NCBI GenBank assembly: GCA_947041165.1
Contig: CAMRCY010000005.1
Coordinates: 16,122-80,121, forward strand
Direction: 5' to 3'
Origin: an uncultured Deferribacteraceae bacterium
GTDB lineage: Bacteria > Chrysiogenota > Deferribacteres > Deferribacterales > Mucispirillaceae
Length of the DNA: 64,000 nucleotides
A program made the position numbers and the translations under genes. This document shows, piece by piece, positions 37,463 through 47,200 of this stretch. Position 1 is the stretch's first letter, and every line of letters begins with the position of its first letter. The notes under the pieces are model-generated. The model was given only the letters and a program-made list of their open reading frames with translations. It was not told the origin of the DNA and made no database searches.

Positions 37463-38459
37463 CAGCTGGAGCTATAACACGTAATTTTTTCATCACTTCA
37501 TCGTACTGATCTAAATCTAACGATTGATCGCCATCTGATAATGCTTCAACTGGATTTGGGTGAACTTCTATCATCACTCCATCAGCTCCTGCTGCAACTG
37601 ATGCTAACGACATCGGAGCTATACACTCCTTAACACCTGTTCCATGACTTGGATCTACTATTATAGGAAAATGTGATGCATTTTTTATTAAAGGAACAAC
37701 CGATAAATCTAATGTGTTTCTAGTTGTTGTTTCAAATGTTTTAATCCCTCTTTCACAGAAAATAATGCTGTCATTACCCTCTTTAGCTATATGCTCTGCT
37801 GCCAAAAGAAAATCATTAAATGTTGCTGCCATTCCTCTTTTTAATAAAACTGGTTTAGGCTGAGCACCTACCTCTTTTAATAATCTAAAGTTCTGCATGT
37901 TTCTTGCACCGATCTGAATTATATCTGCATACTCTGAAACTATCGGTAGATCTCTTGGATCTGTAAGTTCTGTTACCATTAACATATTGAACTCATCAGC
38001 AGCCTTACGCATATATTTTAACGCCTCTTCTCCCATACCTGAAAAAGCATATGGAGATGTGCGGGGTTTAAATGCTCCACCTCTTAAAATCTTAGCACCG
38101 TTCGATGATACTCGCTCTGCAACAAGTCGCATCTGCTCGTAACTTTCAACAGAACAAGGACCTGCCATTATCGCTAATTCATCTCCACCGATTTTGACAC
38201 CTTTAACTTCAATTATAGTATCTTCAGCCTTGAACTCTCTACTGATAAATTTGTATGGCTTTAATATCGGGATTACTGACTCAACACCTGGGATAGACAT
38301 AACTGGTTTATCTCTCAACGTATCTTCATCACCTATCGCACCGATAATCGTTCTGTCGCTTCCTTCTGATATATGCAATGTGTAACCGAAATCGATTAAC
38401 TTACTCTTTATATTATCAACCTCTTCTACGGTTGCTCCTGGTTTTACAACTATAATCAT
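37443..38459 (-). CDS. aroF: DAHP synthase, type I beta with N-terminal FL domain
   Basis: 338 residues. The first 75 residues are the ferredoxin-like regulatory domain (MIIVVKPGATVEEVDNI, SIPGVESVIPI). The TIM barrel follows with ELAIMAGPCSVESYEQM, ILRGGAFKPRTSPYAFSG, KPVLLKRGMAAT, ERGIKTFETTTRNTLDLS and PIIVDPSHGTG, all DAHP-synthase signatures. It makes the first committed step of the shikimate pathway and is likely feedback-sensitive through the FL domain. It overlaps tyrA by 20 nt. Confidence 0.95.
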   Translation of the reverse strand: MIIVVKPGATVEEVDNIKSKLIDFGYTLHISEGSDRTIIGAIGDEDTLRDKPVMSIPGVESVIPILKPYKFISREFKAEDTIIEVKGVKIGGDELAIMAGPCSVESYEQMRLVAERVSSNGAKILRGGAFKPRTSPYAFSGMGEEALKYMRKAADEFNMLMVTELTDPRDLPIVSEYADIIQIGARNMQNFRLLKEVGAQPKPVLLKRGMAATFNDFLLAAEHIAKEGNDSIIFCERGIKTFETTTRNTLDLSVVPLIKNASHFPIIVDPSHGTGVKECIAPMSLASVAAGADGVMIEVHPNPVEALSDGDQSLDLDQYDEVMKKLRVIAPAVGKTVA

Positions 38460-38634
38460 ATCAATCTCCTAATATCTCTATTTATTTTTTTTTCGAACTT
38501 TTTACATATATCACAAACTTCTATATCTTCTTTAACTTATCTAAAACAATACTCTACAAATATTATAAACCCTAACACTCCACCAACTTTTACACAAACA
38601 TCAAGTTTATAAGATGTTACAACTCAATAAAATA

Positions 38635-39735
38635 TTACAACCCTAAAACTATCTTTAACTTATCTATTAATATACTGTTCTCACTCTCTGTTCCTATTGA
38701 AACACGGATATAACTTGTTAACTTAGGGTGTCCCAAAAATCTTACAATTACTCCGAGTTTTAATAGATCCTCGAAAACTTTTTTCCCGTCACCAACATCT
38801 ATCAGAAGAAAGTTCGCCTCTGTATTAATATATTTTAATCCTAATTTTTCACAACTTTTATATATAAACTGTTTGCCAGCTAAATTACTTTTTATAACTT
38901 TATCTAAGAACGCTTTATCTGATAATGAAGCCTCTGCCATAACTTGCGATGCCATGTTAACATTGAACGGTTGTCTAACCTGATTCAACATCGCTATGCA
39001 CTCTTTATTTGCGATTATATAACCACATCGCATTGATGCTAAACCGTACGCTTTTGAAAAAGTTTTAAGCGATATTAAATTCTTATATTTTTTCATCAAG
39101 CCTATTGTATCAATCTGTCTGCTCTCTTCTTGATACTCTTTATACGCTTCATCTAATGCTACGATTACCGTTGACGGAACTTTGTTCATAAAATCTATAA
39201 ATTCTTTCTCACCAAAATCTATACCTGTTGGATTATTCGGATTTGCTAGAAATATAAATCTGCTCTTATCTGTTATTGATGACAAAATATTATCAAAATT
39301 AAATGATAAATCATCATTACAATCAATCCACTTGCAATCACTCTTCATAGCTTTAGCTATTAGATAATACTCTCCAAATGACGGTGACGGAGATAACACC
39401 TCATCACACTCTTTCAAAAAAGCGATGTACAATAACTGAATAATTTCATCTGATCCTGCACCTATTAAAATGTTATCCATATCAACTTTATGAAACTCTG
39501 CAAGTTTCTTGCGTAGATAATATGAGTCACCTATCGGATATCTTGAAATATCTGGTAGAAAACTTTTTAACGCCTCTATCGCTTTATCACTGCACCCTAA
39601 TGGATTTTCGTTTGATGCAAGCTTTATAACATTCTCTATGCCTAACTCCCTTTGAACCTCTTTAATCGGTTTACCAGGTTGATATGGAGCAACTGACGCT
39701 CGCTCTTCTCCCAACAACTCTCTATAATTTATCAT
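38635..39735 (-). CDS. hisC: Histidinol-phosphate/aromatic aminotransferase
   Basis: 366 residues. PLP-dependent fold type I: SNENPLGCSDKAIEAL near the N-terminus, FLANPNNPTGI (~168-178), ALDEAYKEY, and SLKTFSKAYGLASMRCGY with the PLP Lys. RVSIGTESEN is the C-terminal Arg motif. Its place between pheA and aroF suggests it serves Phe/Tyr transamination as well as His; family members often do both. Weak echoes of its 3' end occur in the spacer 38520-38634. Confidence 0.9.
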   Translation of the reverse strand: MINYRELLGEERASVAPYQPGKPIKEVQRELGIENVIKLASNENPLGCSDKAIEALKSFLPDISRYPIGDSYYLRKKLAEFHKVDMDNILIGAGSDEIIQLLYIAFLKECDEVLSPSPSFGEYYLIAKAMKSDCKWIDCNDDLSFNFDNILSSITDKSRFIFLANPNNPTGIDFGEKEFIDFMNKVPSTVIVALDEAYKEYQEESRQIDTIGLMKKYKNLISLKTFSKAYGLASMRCGYIIANKECIAMLNQVRQPFNVNMASQVMAEASLSDKAFLDKVIKSNLAGKQFIYKSCEKLGLKYINTEANFLLIDVGDGKKVFEDLLKLGVIVRFLGHPKLTSYIRVSIGTESENSILIDKLKIVLGL

Positions 39736-39796
39736 TTAAAAATCCTCTCACAATTACAAAAACATTAAACTATAACGACAACTAGAATATAACCAA

Positions 39797-39932
39797 ATTA
39801 CAACTATTCTAAAATACCTTTAGGGCTCAACTGTAATCAATGTCTAATTGTAACTAAATTACAACTAGAACTAGAAGACAGTTACAACCAAATTACAACT
39901 ACTCTAAAATACCTTTAGGGTATGAACCCAAT
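39797..39932. repeat. Duplicated 3' end of pheA (95-bp offset)
   Basis: ATTACAACTATTCTAAAATA with CCTTTAGGG at 39797-39825 repeats, with one change, at 39892-39920 where it forms the pheA stop and last codons (PKGILE). The copy in the spacer lies downstream of the real pheA end and is not part of a gene. Confidence 0.8.
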
Positions 39933-40975
39933 ATTTTTACAAGTGGTAATTTTGATTTTAGTTTATCTATCACTTCGCAAATCTTACTATCATTTCTGTG
40001 TCCATCTATATCTACAAAAAATAGATATTCCCACGCTATGCGTTTTGATGGACGGGACTCAATCTTACTCATATTGACACCCACTTCATTAAAAACTTCT
40101 AAGGCACTATATAAAGTTCCTGACTGATGCATTACTGAAAACATCATAGATGTCTTATCCTCGCTCGTAGGCTCAACCATATCTTTACCGATTATTAAAA
40201 ACCTTGTAAGGTTTGATGATGAATCTTGTATAGATCTCTCAACAACTTTTAGATTATAAATAACCTCGCAAAGTTTAGAGCCTATCGCAGCCACACTCTT
40301 ATCACCTTGTGCTTTTAAGGCTGCCTTAGATGTTGAGTCTATCTCATAGATATCTACATTTGGAAAATTTTTATCAATATAATCTCTGCACTGTGCCAAC
40401 GCTTGTGGGTGTGAATAGATACTCTTAATATCACTCTTATCACCTGTCATTGATAGTAGGTTATGATTTATCTCAACTAAAATTTCACCGACGATATTTA
40501 CATCAGACTCAACAAATAAATCTATCGAATGATTTACAACACCTTCAACAGAATTCTCGATAGGTATAATCCCATAATTGAACCAACCTCTTTCAACACC
40601 CTGAAAAACATCTGCGATTTTATCAGTTGGCATAAGTTTAGCCGATGAACCAAAATGTTTTAATGCCGCAAGATTAGAGAATGTCCCTTCAGGTCCTAAA
40701 TAGCCTATCTTCAAGTGATCTTCAAGTGATAATGATGCAGAAATAATCTCACGAAAAATAGGACGAATTGCAGATGTTGGAAACGCTCTTCCTTTATTTC
40801 TCTCCGTTAATCTCTCATAAATAGAACTCTCTCTTGATGGTACCCATACCGGAGAGTTACTACCTTTTTTAATATTGCCTACCGACTTAACATGTTCTGC
40901 TCTCTCATTTAAAAGATCAAGAATTTTGTCGTCTATCGCATCAATCATATTTCTATATTTATCTAATGAACTCAT
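39899..40975 (-). CDS. pheA: Bifunctional chorismate mutase/prephenate dehydratase
   Basis: 358 residues. AroQ chorismate mutase domain at 1-85 (MSSLDKYRNMIDAIDDKILD, HVKSVGNIKKG). Prephenate dehydratase domain at about 90-270 (IGYLGPEGTFSNLAALKHFG, IIPIENSVEGVVNHSIDLF, NLTRFLIIG). ACT domain at 275-358 with the ESRPSKRIAWEYLFFVDI Phe-binding motif. First gene of the leftward aromatic cluster, so it probably carries the operon promoter in the 108-bp gap before trmI. Confidence 0.95.
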   Translation of the reverse strand: MSSLDKYRNMIDAIDDKILDLLNERAEHVKSVGNIKKGSNSPVWVPSRESSIYERLTERNKGRAFPTSAIRPIFREIISASLSLEDHLKIGYLGPEGTFSNLAALKHFGSSAKLMPTDKIADVFQGVERGWFNYGIIPIENSVEGVVNHSIDLFVESDVNIVGEILVEINHNLLSMTGDKSDIKSIYSHPQALAQCRDYIDKNFPNVDIYEIDSTSKAALKAQGDKSVAAIGSKLCEVIYNLKVVERSIQDSSSNLTRFLIIGKDMVEPTSEDKTSMMFSVMHQSGTLYSALEVFNEVGVNMSKIESRPSKRIAWEYLFFVDIDGHRNDSKICEVIDKLKSKLPLVKILGSYPKGILE

Positions 40976-41083
40976 CTGTCAATATTAACAGATATTTAAT
41001 TCATTTTCAATATTTAAGATTGTAAAAAGATAAAAGAAAATGTAGGATACATTCATAAATATTATTATTTGGGATAGGAATTA

Positions 41084-41869
41084 ATGGATAAAAAGAAAAT
41101 TGGCTATAAACTAGTCATGATAATCGACAAGAAAGAGAGAGAATATATGGTTCAACTGAAACCTAAGGCAAGATTCTCGACAACTCATGGTTTTATTGAA
41201 CACGATCTTATAGCTGAACTTTTTGATGGCGATACTATAATGAGTAGTATGAGCCACACCTACAGAATTTATACACCAACGTATATTAACTATGTGATGA
41301 ATATTAAACGACAAGCACAAATAATATACCCTAAAGATGCAGCCGCAATGCTGATGTGGGGAGATGTTGTTGCTGGACAAAAAGTTTTAGAATCAGGTGT
41401 CGGACAAGGTGCATTATCGATCGCAATACTTAGAACCTTAGCTGGACAAGGAAGTTTGACTTCTTATGAAATTAGAGATGATTTTGCTGAACAAGCTTCA
41501 AAAATTATTGAAACTTATTTCTGTGAAAAAGTTCCGAACCATACAATTGAAGTTCGTGATATTTATGAAGGGATCGACGGAGTATACGATAGAGTTTTAT
41601 TAGATCTTCCTGAGCCTTGGCATATAATTAAACATTTTAAAGACTCGCTTGCAAACGGTGGAATAGTTGTTGCATATCTTCCAACTGTGCCACAAGTTGT
41701 TAAATATGTTGAAGAATTAAAAGAATCTGGAATGTTTTTTAATATCGATACATCAGAACTTATTAGAAGACCTTGGAATATTGAAGGACAATCTGTAAGA
41801 CCTGCAACTTGGATATATAACCACTCTGCATTTCTGATCGTTGCTAGAAAAGTTACTAACTCATTTTAA
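41084..41869 (+). CDS. trmI: tRNA (adenine-58-N1)-methyltransferase, TrmI type
   Basis: 261 residues. YPKDAAAMLMWGDVVAGQKVLESGVGQGALSIAI is the TrmI start and SAM site (E-x-G-x-G-x-G), and VYDRVLLDLPEPWHIIKHF the NPPY-like catalytic region. The N-terminal small barrel has the THGFIEHDLI segment. The single bacterial/archaeal-type protein forms a tetramer and makes m1A58. It is common in thermophilic and deep-branching bacteria. Ribosome binding site AGGAA is 4-5 nt before the ATG. Confidence 0.93.
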   Translation: MDKKKIGYKLVMIIDKKEREYMVQLKPKARFSTTHGFIEHDLIAELFDGDTIMSSMSHTYRIYTPTYINYVMNIKRQAQIIYPKDAAAMLMWGDVVAGQKVLESGVGQGALSIAILRTLAGQGSLTSYEIRDDFAEQASKIIETYFCEKVPNHTIEVRDIYEGIDGVYDRVLLDLPEPWHIIKHFKDSLANGGIVVAYLPTVPQVVKYVEELKESGMFFNIDTSELIRRPWNIEGQSVRPATWIYNHSAFLIVARKVTNSF

Positions 41870-41886
41870 TTAATTAGATTAAATAA

Positions 41887-41930
41887 TAGTGGTAGATTTT
41901 GAAATTAAACCTGCCACTATATTAATTTTA
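41887..41930 (+). terminator. Probable terminator of trmI
   Basis: TAGTGGTAG (41887-41895) pairs with CTGCCACTA (41911-41919), nine pairs with one wobble, loop 15 nt, then an AT-rich TATTAATTTT. The T tract is weak. Confidence 0.5.
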
Positions 41931-42000
41931 AACACCTAATTATAAGAACTTATCTGCAACACTTAATCGTAAAACTGCCGTAAAAATTAATCGTGAAAGT

Positions 42001-42009
42001 TTATCCACA
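42001..42009. promoter_or_regulatory. Single DnaA-box match
   Basis: TTATCCACA is a perfect E. coli-type DnaA box, with a one-mismatch copy TAATCCACA 13 bp further. The surrounding gap also carries imperfect copies of AAAAATTAATCGTGAAA. A chance match is likely in such AT-rich DNA; it is not near dnaA, dnaN or gidA. Confidence 0.25.
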
Positions 42010-42059
42010 ACTATTAATCCACAAAAATTAATCGTGAAACAAACTGTCGCAAAACCTAT

Positions 42060-42335
42060 CTATACATCATGCACACTTTTACTCTTATAATCCAATAACT
42101 TTATATAATCATCTAAACTATCTTTCTTGATACTGTTTGATTTTGGAATATCTAACACCTCTAACTCTTTTGAAAAATTCCAAAAATCTAAAAGGATCTT
42201 ATCACCAACTTTAACATTATATGATGCTTTAACTTTTCTGCCATCAACAGATATAGTTCCTTCGGTTGCAGCTTCATTTGCAACAGTTCTACGCTTTATC
42301 AGTTGAGTGACTTTCATAAACTTATCTAATCGCAT
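42060..42335 (-). CDS. S4-domain RNA-binding protein, RqcP/HslR-like
   Basis: 91 residues. MRLDKFMKVTQLIKRRTVANEA ... GTISVDGRKVKASYNVKVGDKILL is the S4 fold in the form found in RqcP (YabO), which helps tail stalled nascent chains on 50S subunits, and in HslR. At this length RqcP is the better fit. The RqcH partner is not in the window. It lies after the two PPIase genes, on the same strand, with a 69-bp gap. Confidence 0.82.
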   Translation of the reverse strand: MRLDKFMKVTQLIKRRTVANEAATEGTISVDGRKVKASYNVKVGDKILLDFWNFSKELEVLDIPKSNSIKKDSLDDYIKLLDYKSKSVHDV

Positions 42336-42404
42336 ATTGTTTTCTCTTCACCTTAATATCTATAAATCTGCTACAAAATATAAATATGGTTTTTAAACCT
42401 TAAT

Positions 42405-43340
42405 CTATTTTCTAATTATTACTGTTGACTCTCTACTTCTTTCTAACCAGTTTTTAAACACTAAGTTAAATTGTTTCTCCATAGCTTTTTCTGTGAGTGC
42501 AGCTCTTGTTTCATCACTGAAATTATATTTACCTTCCTTACTGACAAGATAGAATACACCCCATTTATTATTGATTTCAAATATTTCAGATATACTATCA
42601 ACTTCAATTTCTTTTAATGCACCTTGCATCTCTTCACTTAAAAGCTCGTAATCCATGAACCCCATATAGCCACCATCAGAAGATGTTGCATCTGTTGAAA
42701 ACTCTTTAGCTAACTCACTAAAATTATCGCCTGATTTAAATTGTTTAACAACTTTTGTAATATCTTTCTTACTGTCCATCAATATAATTCTTACTTCATA
42801 TCTATCATATAAATTATAATCATCTGGATTAGAGTTTACTATATCAATTAAATCTTTATTCACAACTATTATCTTAGGCATTAATATCTGGTTTCTAACT
42901 CGTGAACTTAAAATCTCATTGCGTAACTGATATCTATATTTAGCCATCGTTAATCCCTCTTCTGAAAGAGATTTTTCTAGCTTATCTAATGTTAATTCGT
43001 TACGTGTGATAATCTCTAATATAACCTGATCAACTTCCATGTCGGATACAACTATACCCTCTCTTGATGCAGCAATCTCTACCACATATTGATCGATTAA
43101 ATAAGTTACAACCTGTGAGATATACTCATTCATTGTAGATGTTCTAAGTTCTTCATCTTCAATATTAAGAATTTGTGTGTACTGTTTCTCATCTAAATTA
43201 CGTGCATCGTAATCAGTGATAATCTTATTACCTACATGAGCCAATATTGTGTTAATTCTTTCTGCTTTTAATATATTTGGAGTAGTTATCAAGATTAAAA
43301 GAATTAACAATCTCAACATCTGCTTTCTCATATAATTCAT
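42405..43340 (-). CDS. SurA-type periplasmic peptidyl-prolyl isomerase/chaperone
   Basis: 311 residues. Signal peptide (about 1-27, ending ILKA-ER). SurA N-terminal chaperone domain (ILAHVGNKIITDYDARN ..., 30-165) followed by one parvulin domain (about 175-275, FSELAKEFSTDATSSDGGYMGFM). The start at 43340 is supported by GAGGTG 7 nt upstream, which places 89 nt of the gene inside the upstream PPIase gene. It probably escorts outer-membrane proteins. E. coli SurA has two parvulin domains; this has one. Confidence 0.88.
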   Translation of the reverse strand: MNYMRKQMLRLLILLILITTPNILKAERINTILAHVGNKIITDYDARNLDEKQYTQILNIEDEELRTSTMNEYISQVVTYLIDQYVVEIAASREGIVVSDMEVDQVILEIITRNELTLDKLEKSLSEEGLTMAKYRYQLRNEILSSRVRNQILMPKIIVVNKDLIDIVNSNPDDYNLYDRYEVRIILMDSKKDITKVVKQFKSGDNFSELAKEFSTDATSSDGGYMGFMDYELLSEEMQGALKEIEVDSISEIFEINNKWGVFYLVSKEGKYNFSDETRAALTEKAMEKQFNLVFKNWLERSRESTVIIRK

Positions 43341-44253
43341 CTACATACACCTCTAATCTATCTTGTTTTTTTCTTTGCTCAATAAACTCAATTATTTTTG
43401 GTTTAACTGTCACTAAGCGTTGTCTTCCGCCTGACTTAAACTCGCTTACATAAAAAATGTGATAACCACCAGTTTCTGATTTTAAAATCTTGCTATATTT
43501 ATTAACCTTTAGTTTAAACACTGTATCAAATATATCTGAAACATCATTATCTTTTTCAATAAATCCGATATCACCACCATCAACTGCATCTGGTGAATCT
43601 GAAAACCTTTCTGCAACCTCACTAAAGGCAAAACCCTTAGCTAACTCTGCATACGCTTTCTCTATCTTTGCTAAATCAGCAGAATAAATATGGCTCACAT
43701 GTGCTTTGTTTGGAGTTGTAAACTGTGCACGATTACTATTATAATAAGCTAATATCTCATTCTCAGTAACCGTTAAATTGTCTTTAGATATCTCGCTTAT
43801 TAACGCCTCTATCTTCGACATATTATTAATATTTTTTATCATAGCAACATTGTCTGTATAATAAGAATCAGTGCCGATCTTTAAATCATACGCACCCTCA
43901 GGGGTACGAAGACTGTTTAATGACCTGTCTAACTCGGTATCAAAAAAAACAATCTCTAATCTGTTCGCTTCATTTAAAAGCAGATTATACTCAACAAACT
44001 TATCTACTAAAAAATTTAAAACTTCTGCATTTGAATATGATATTTCATCCATCTCGTTTATTGTAAGTTTACTAAATTCATATATATCTTTCTCGGAATA
44101 CTTTTTACCCGATATCATCAACACAGGAGAATCAACATATATATCCTCGACATTTATTTTCTTATCAACTGCAAGATTATTTGATTTCTCACAACCATAC
44201 AATGATGTAAGCAACGATACGAAAATAAATAAAACTGAAAAATATCTAAACAT
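43252..44253 (-). CDS. PpiC-type peptidyl-prolyl isomerase lipoprotein
   Basis: 333 residues. Lipoprotein signal with lipobox SLYGC (Cys21). Chaperone-like N-terminal part, then a parvulin domain (about 170-275, KAHVSHIYSADLAKIEKAY ... SDSPDAVDGGDIGFIEKD). The C-terminus (EKADVEIVNSFNLDNYSKYI) is in an 89-nt overlap with the next PPIase gene. Similar tandem PPIase lipoproteins after mfd are seen in deltaproteobacteria; this pair probably serves outer-membrane biogenesis. It starts 32 bp after mfd. Confidence 0.87.
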   Translation of the reverse strand: MFRYFSVLFIFVSLLTSLYGCEKSNNLAVDKKINVEDIYVDSPVLMISGKKYSEKDIYEFSKLTINEMDEISYSNAEVLNFLVDKFVEYNLLLNEANRLEIVFFDTELDRSLNSLRTPEGAYDLKIGTDSYYTDNVAMIKNINNMSKIEALISEISKDNLTVTENEILAYYNSNRAQFTTPNKAHVSHIYSADLAKIEKAYAELAKGFAFSEVAERFSDSPDAVDGGDIGFIEKDNDVSDIFDTVFKLKVNKYSKILKSETGGYHIFYVSEFKSGGRQRLVTVKPKIIEFIEQRKKQDRLEVYVDELYEKADVEIVNSFNLDNYSKYIKSRKN

Positions 44254-44285
44254 AAATTTATATTAACTCCTTTACTTGATAACGA

Positions 44286-47200
44286 TTACGATAAAATTTC
44301 ACCACTATATAAATTAATAAAAATATCCATTAATTGTCTAATACAGTTATCACCGACAACCGATAAATCTAATTCATACTCAGATTTAAATCTATACTTC
44401 ATATTAGCAGTATTTAATTTATTTACAAGATTTTCATAAGAAACTTTTGTGTCTTTTGAAAATATAATCTTACCACTCCTCTCACCTATACTAATCTTCA
44501 CTACACCCAATTTTGATGCTATCGTTTTGATAAGCATTATATTTGACAGGTTAATAACTTCAAGTGGTAGCTCGCCGTAACTTTCTACAAGCTCACGAAG
44601 AAGATTTGAAATAGATAATGGATCATCATATAACGAAAACTGCCTATAATAATCAAACCTTATTCTAGGGTTTTCTATATACGATACTGGTATAAAATAT
44701 GGTAGCTGAGAAAGAATTTCACAATCTGTCAAATCCTCCATCCCAGAACTTCCTTTAAGCTCGTTCACTGCATCATCAATCATCTTAACATAAAGTTCGT
44801 AACCGATTTTCACAACAAATCCTGACTGATCTGCACCTAATATATCGCCTGCTCCACGCAACTGTAAATCATACATCGCAATCTTGAAACCACTACCCAA
44901 ATCTGATAACTGCTCAACTATCGTTAATCGCTTACGTGCGATCTCTGTTAATGATGCGAAATTTTCTATAAGTAAATAACAGTAACCTCGTTCTGTCGAT
45001 CTTCCAACTCTACCCTTTAATTGGTATAACTGTGATAAACCAAATGAACCCGCTTTATTTATTATTATAGTATTAACATTCGGAATATCTATACCGTTCT
45101 CAATTATCGTCGTTGATATTAATATATCTATTTCACCTAAATAAAACAGTTGTAAAAGTTTTTCTAACTCACTACTATTCATCTGTCCATGAGCTATGGC
45201 AATTGTCGCCTCTGGTACAATCGCTTTTATTTTATCGTGGATAGAAATTATATCAGATATTCTATTATGAAGAAAAAATACCTGTCCATCTCGTTTCAAC
45301 TCTTTAATAATCGCCTCTTTAACATCATCATAATTATTTATGATAGACACAATTACTGGCAATCTATGCTCAGGTGGAGTTTCTATAATACTAATATCTC
45401 GTATGCCCGATAACGACAACTGTAAAGTTCTTGGGATAGGCGTTGCCGATAATGCTAAGGTATCAACATTACGTTTAAGTGCCGATAACTTCTCTTTATG
45501 GTTAACACCAAAACGCTGCTCTTCATCTATAACGAGCAATCCTAAATCTTTAAATATTACATCTTTTGATAGAAGTTTATGTGTGCCGATTATTATATCA
45601 ATCTCACCATCTGCTAACTTCTTATAAATTATCTTGATCTCTGCTGCCGATCTAAACCTTGATATATAATCAACATTTGCAGCAAGCCCGCCGAACCTAT
45701 TTTTAAATGTATCGTAATGTTGTTTCGCTAAAATTGTTGTAGGCACAAGAACTGCTACCTGCTTATCCGATATCACAGCCTTGCACGCAGCACGCATAGC
45801 AACCTCTGTTTTGCCAAATCCAACATCGCCACATACTAATCTTTCCATAGGGATTTCAGATTCCATATCACTATAGATATCCATGATAGCTGTCAACTGA
45901 TCTTCAGTTTCATCGTACGGAAACGATCCCTCAAAATCAGATAGTATCACACCATCATCCATAAATGCATAACCTTTTTTAGCCTTGCGTTCTGCATATA
46001 ATCTTAATAAATCGACTGCAACTTCTTTAGCTGATTTTTTTGCATGTTTCTTTAATTTTTGCCATGCAGATGTTTTTAATGAATTTATTCTCGGTGCTGA
46101 ATTTCCTACTCCTATATATTTCTGCATCATAGAAATAGATTGTAATGGTACATATAATCTATCATCACCATCGTAAACTATCTCTAAAAAATCACCTTCA
46201 ACTTCACCTAAAGTCATATGATTTAATCCACGATATACTCCTATACCATGATTGATATGAACAACATAATCGCCGTCTTCAAGATCAGATATTTTAGTGT
46301 TAAAAACATCTTTCTTCTTCTCTTTCTTTCGCTTGCGTTTAGCGTATCCAAAAATATCTAGATCTGTTACTAAAATAATTTTGTTAACTGTATCTATAAA
46401 TCCGCCAGATATAGGCTCTCTATAAATATATATATCTTGGTTATCAGTCAGCGACATGTCAGTTATAATGCTTACTGGAATTTCATAATCTTTAATAAAA
46501 TTTATAAAAAAATTGTAAAACTGTTCGCTATCAATACTAACTATAACTTTATATTGTTTATCTAAATACTCTTTTAATATTTTTACAGCTTCTGCTAATG
46601 AACTATAAATATTAACTTTCTCATAGATAAATTTTGATATTAAACTACTATAATTTAACGACTCACTATTTACACCCGATGAAACATCTGTTATCAAACT
46701 GTAATTACTAGTTGAAATTAATTTGTATGCTTCTGTATAATCTATAAAATTTCTTATAAGCTTGTGTGATAAACTATTGTCACCTAGTCTATCTTTGATA
46801 CTGTACGATTCTCGCTCTAACGTTTCTCTAATATCTTGATCTAATATAAAAAACTCTGCGTCTTTAATATAATCAAATATCGTACCGCTCTCAATTGATA
46901 GTAACGGTTGCAACCAATGTGATCCTGCAAACTTTCCAAAACTGCTTGCTCGCTCATTATATTTTTCATACTCTGATAAACTTGATTGAAAATCTTCTGT
47001 TGATATTATCATCTCTGATGCTGGAAGTATTTTAAGCGTATCTATATCTTCTATCTTAGATTGAGCTTCATAATCGTATGAATAAATTTTTTCTATCTCA
47101 TCATCAAAATATTCTAACCTGATCGGGTTGTTATGTCCTGATGGAAAAATATCAAGTATGTCACCTCGAGTTGTGTACTCTCCGATACCTGAAACAAACT

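Noticed and set aside
42001..42060. DnaA-box cluster as a replication origin
   Set aside because: One perfect box and one imperfect box only, in AT-rich repeat DNA, without dnaA, dnaN, gyrB or gidA near.
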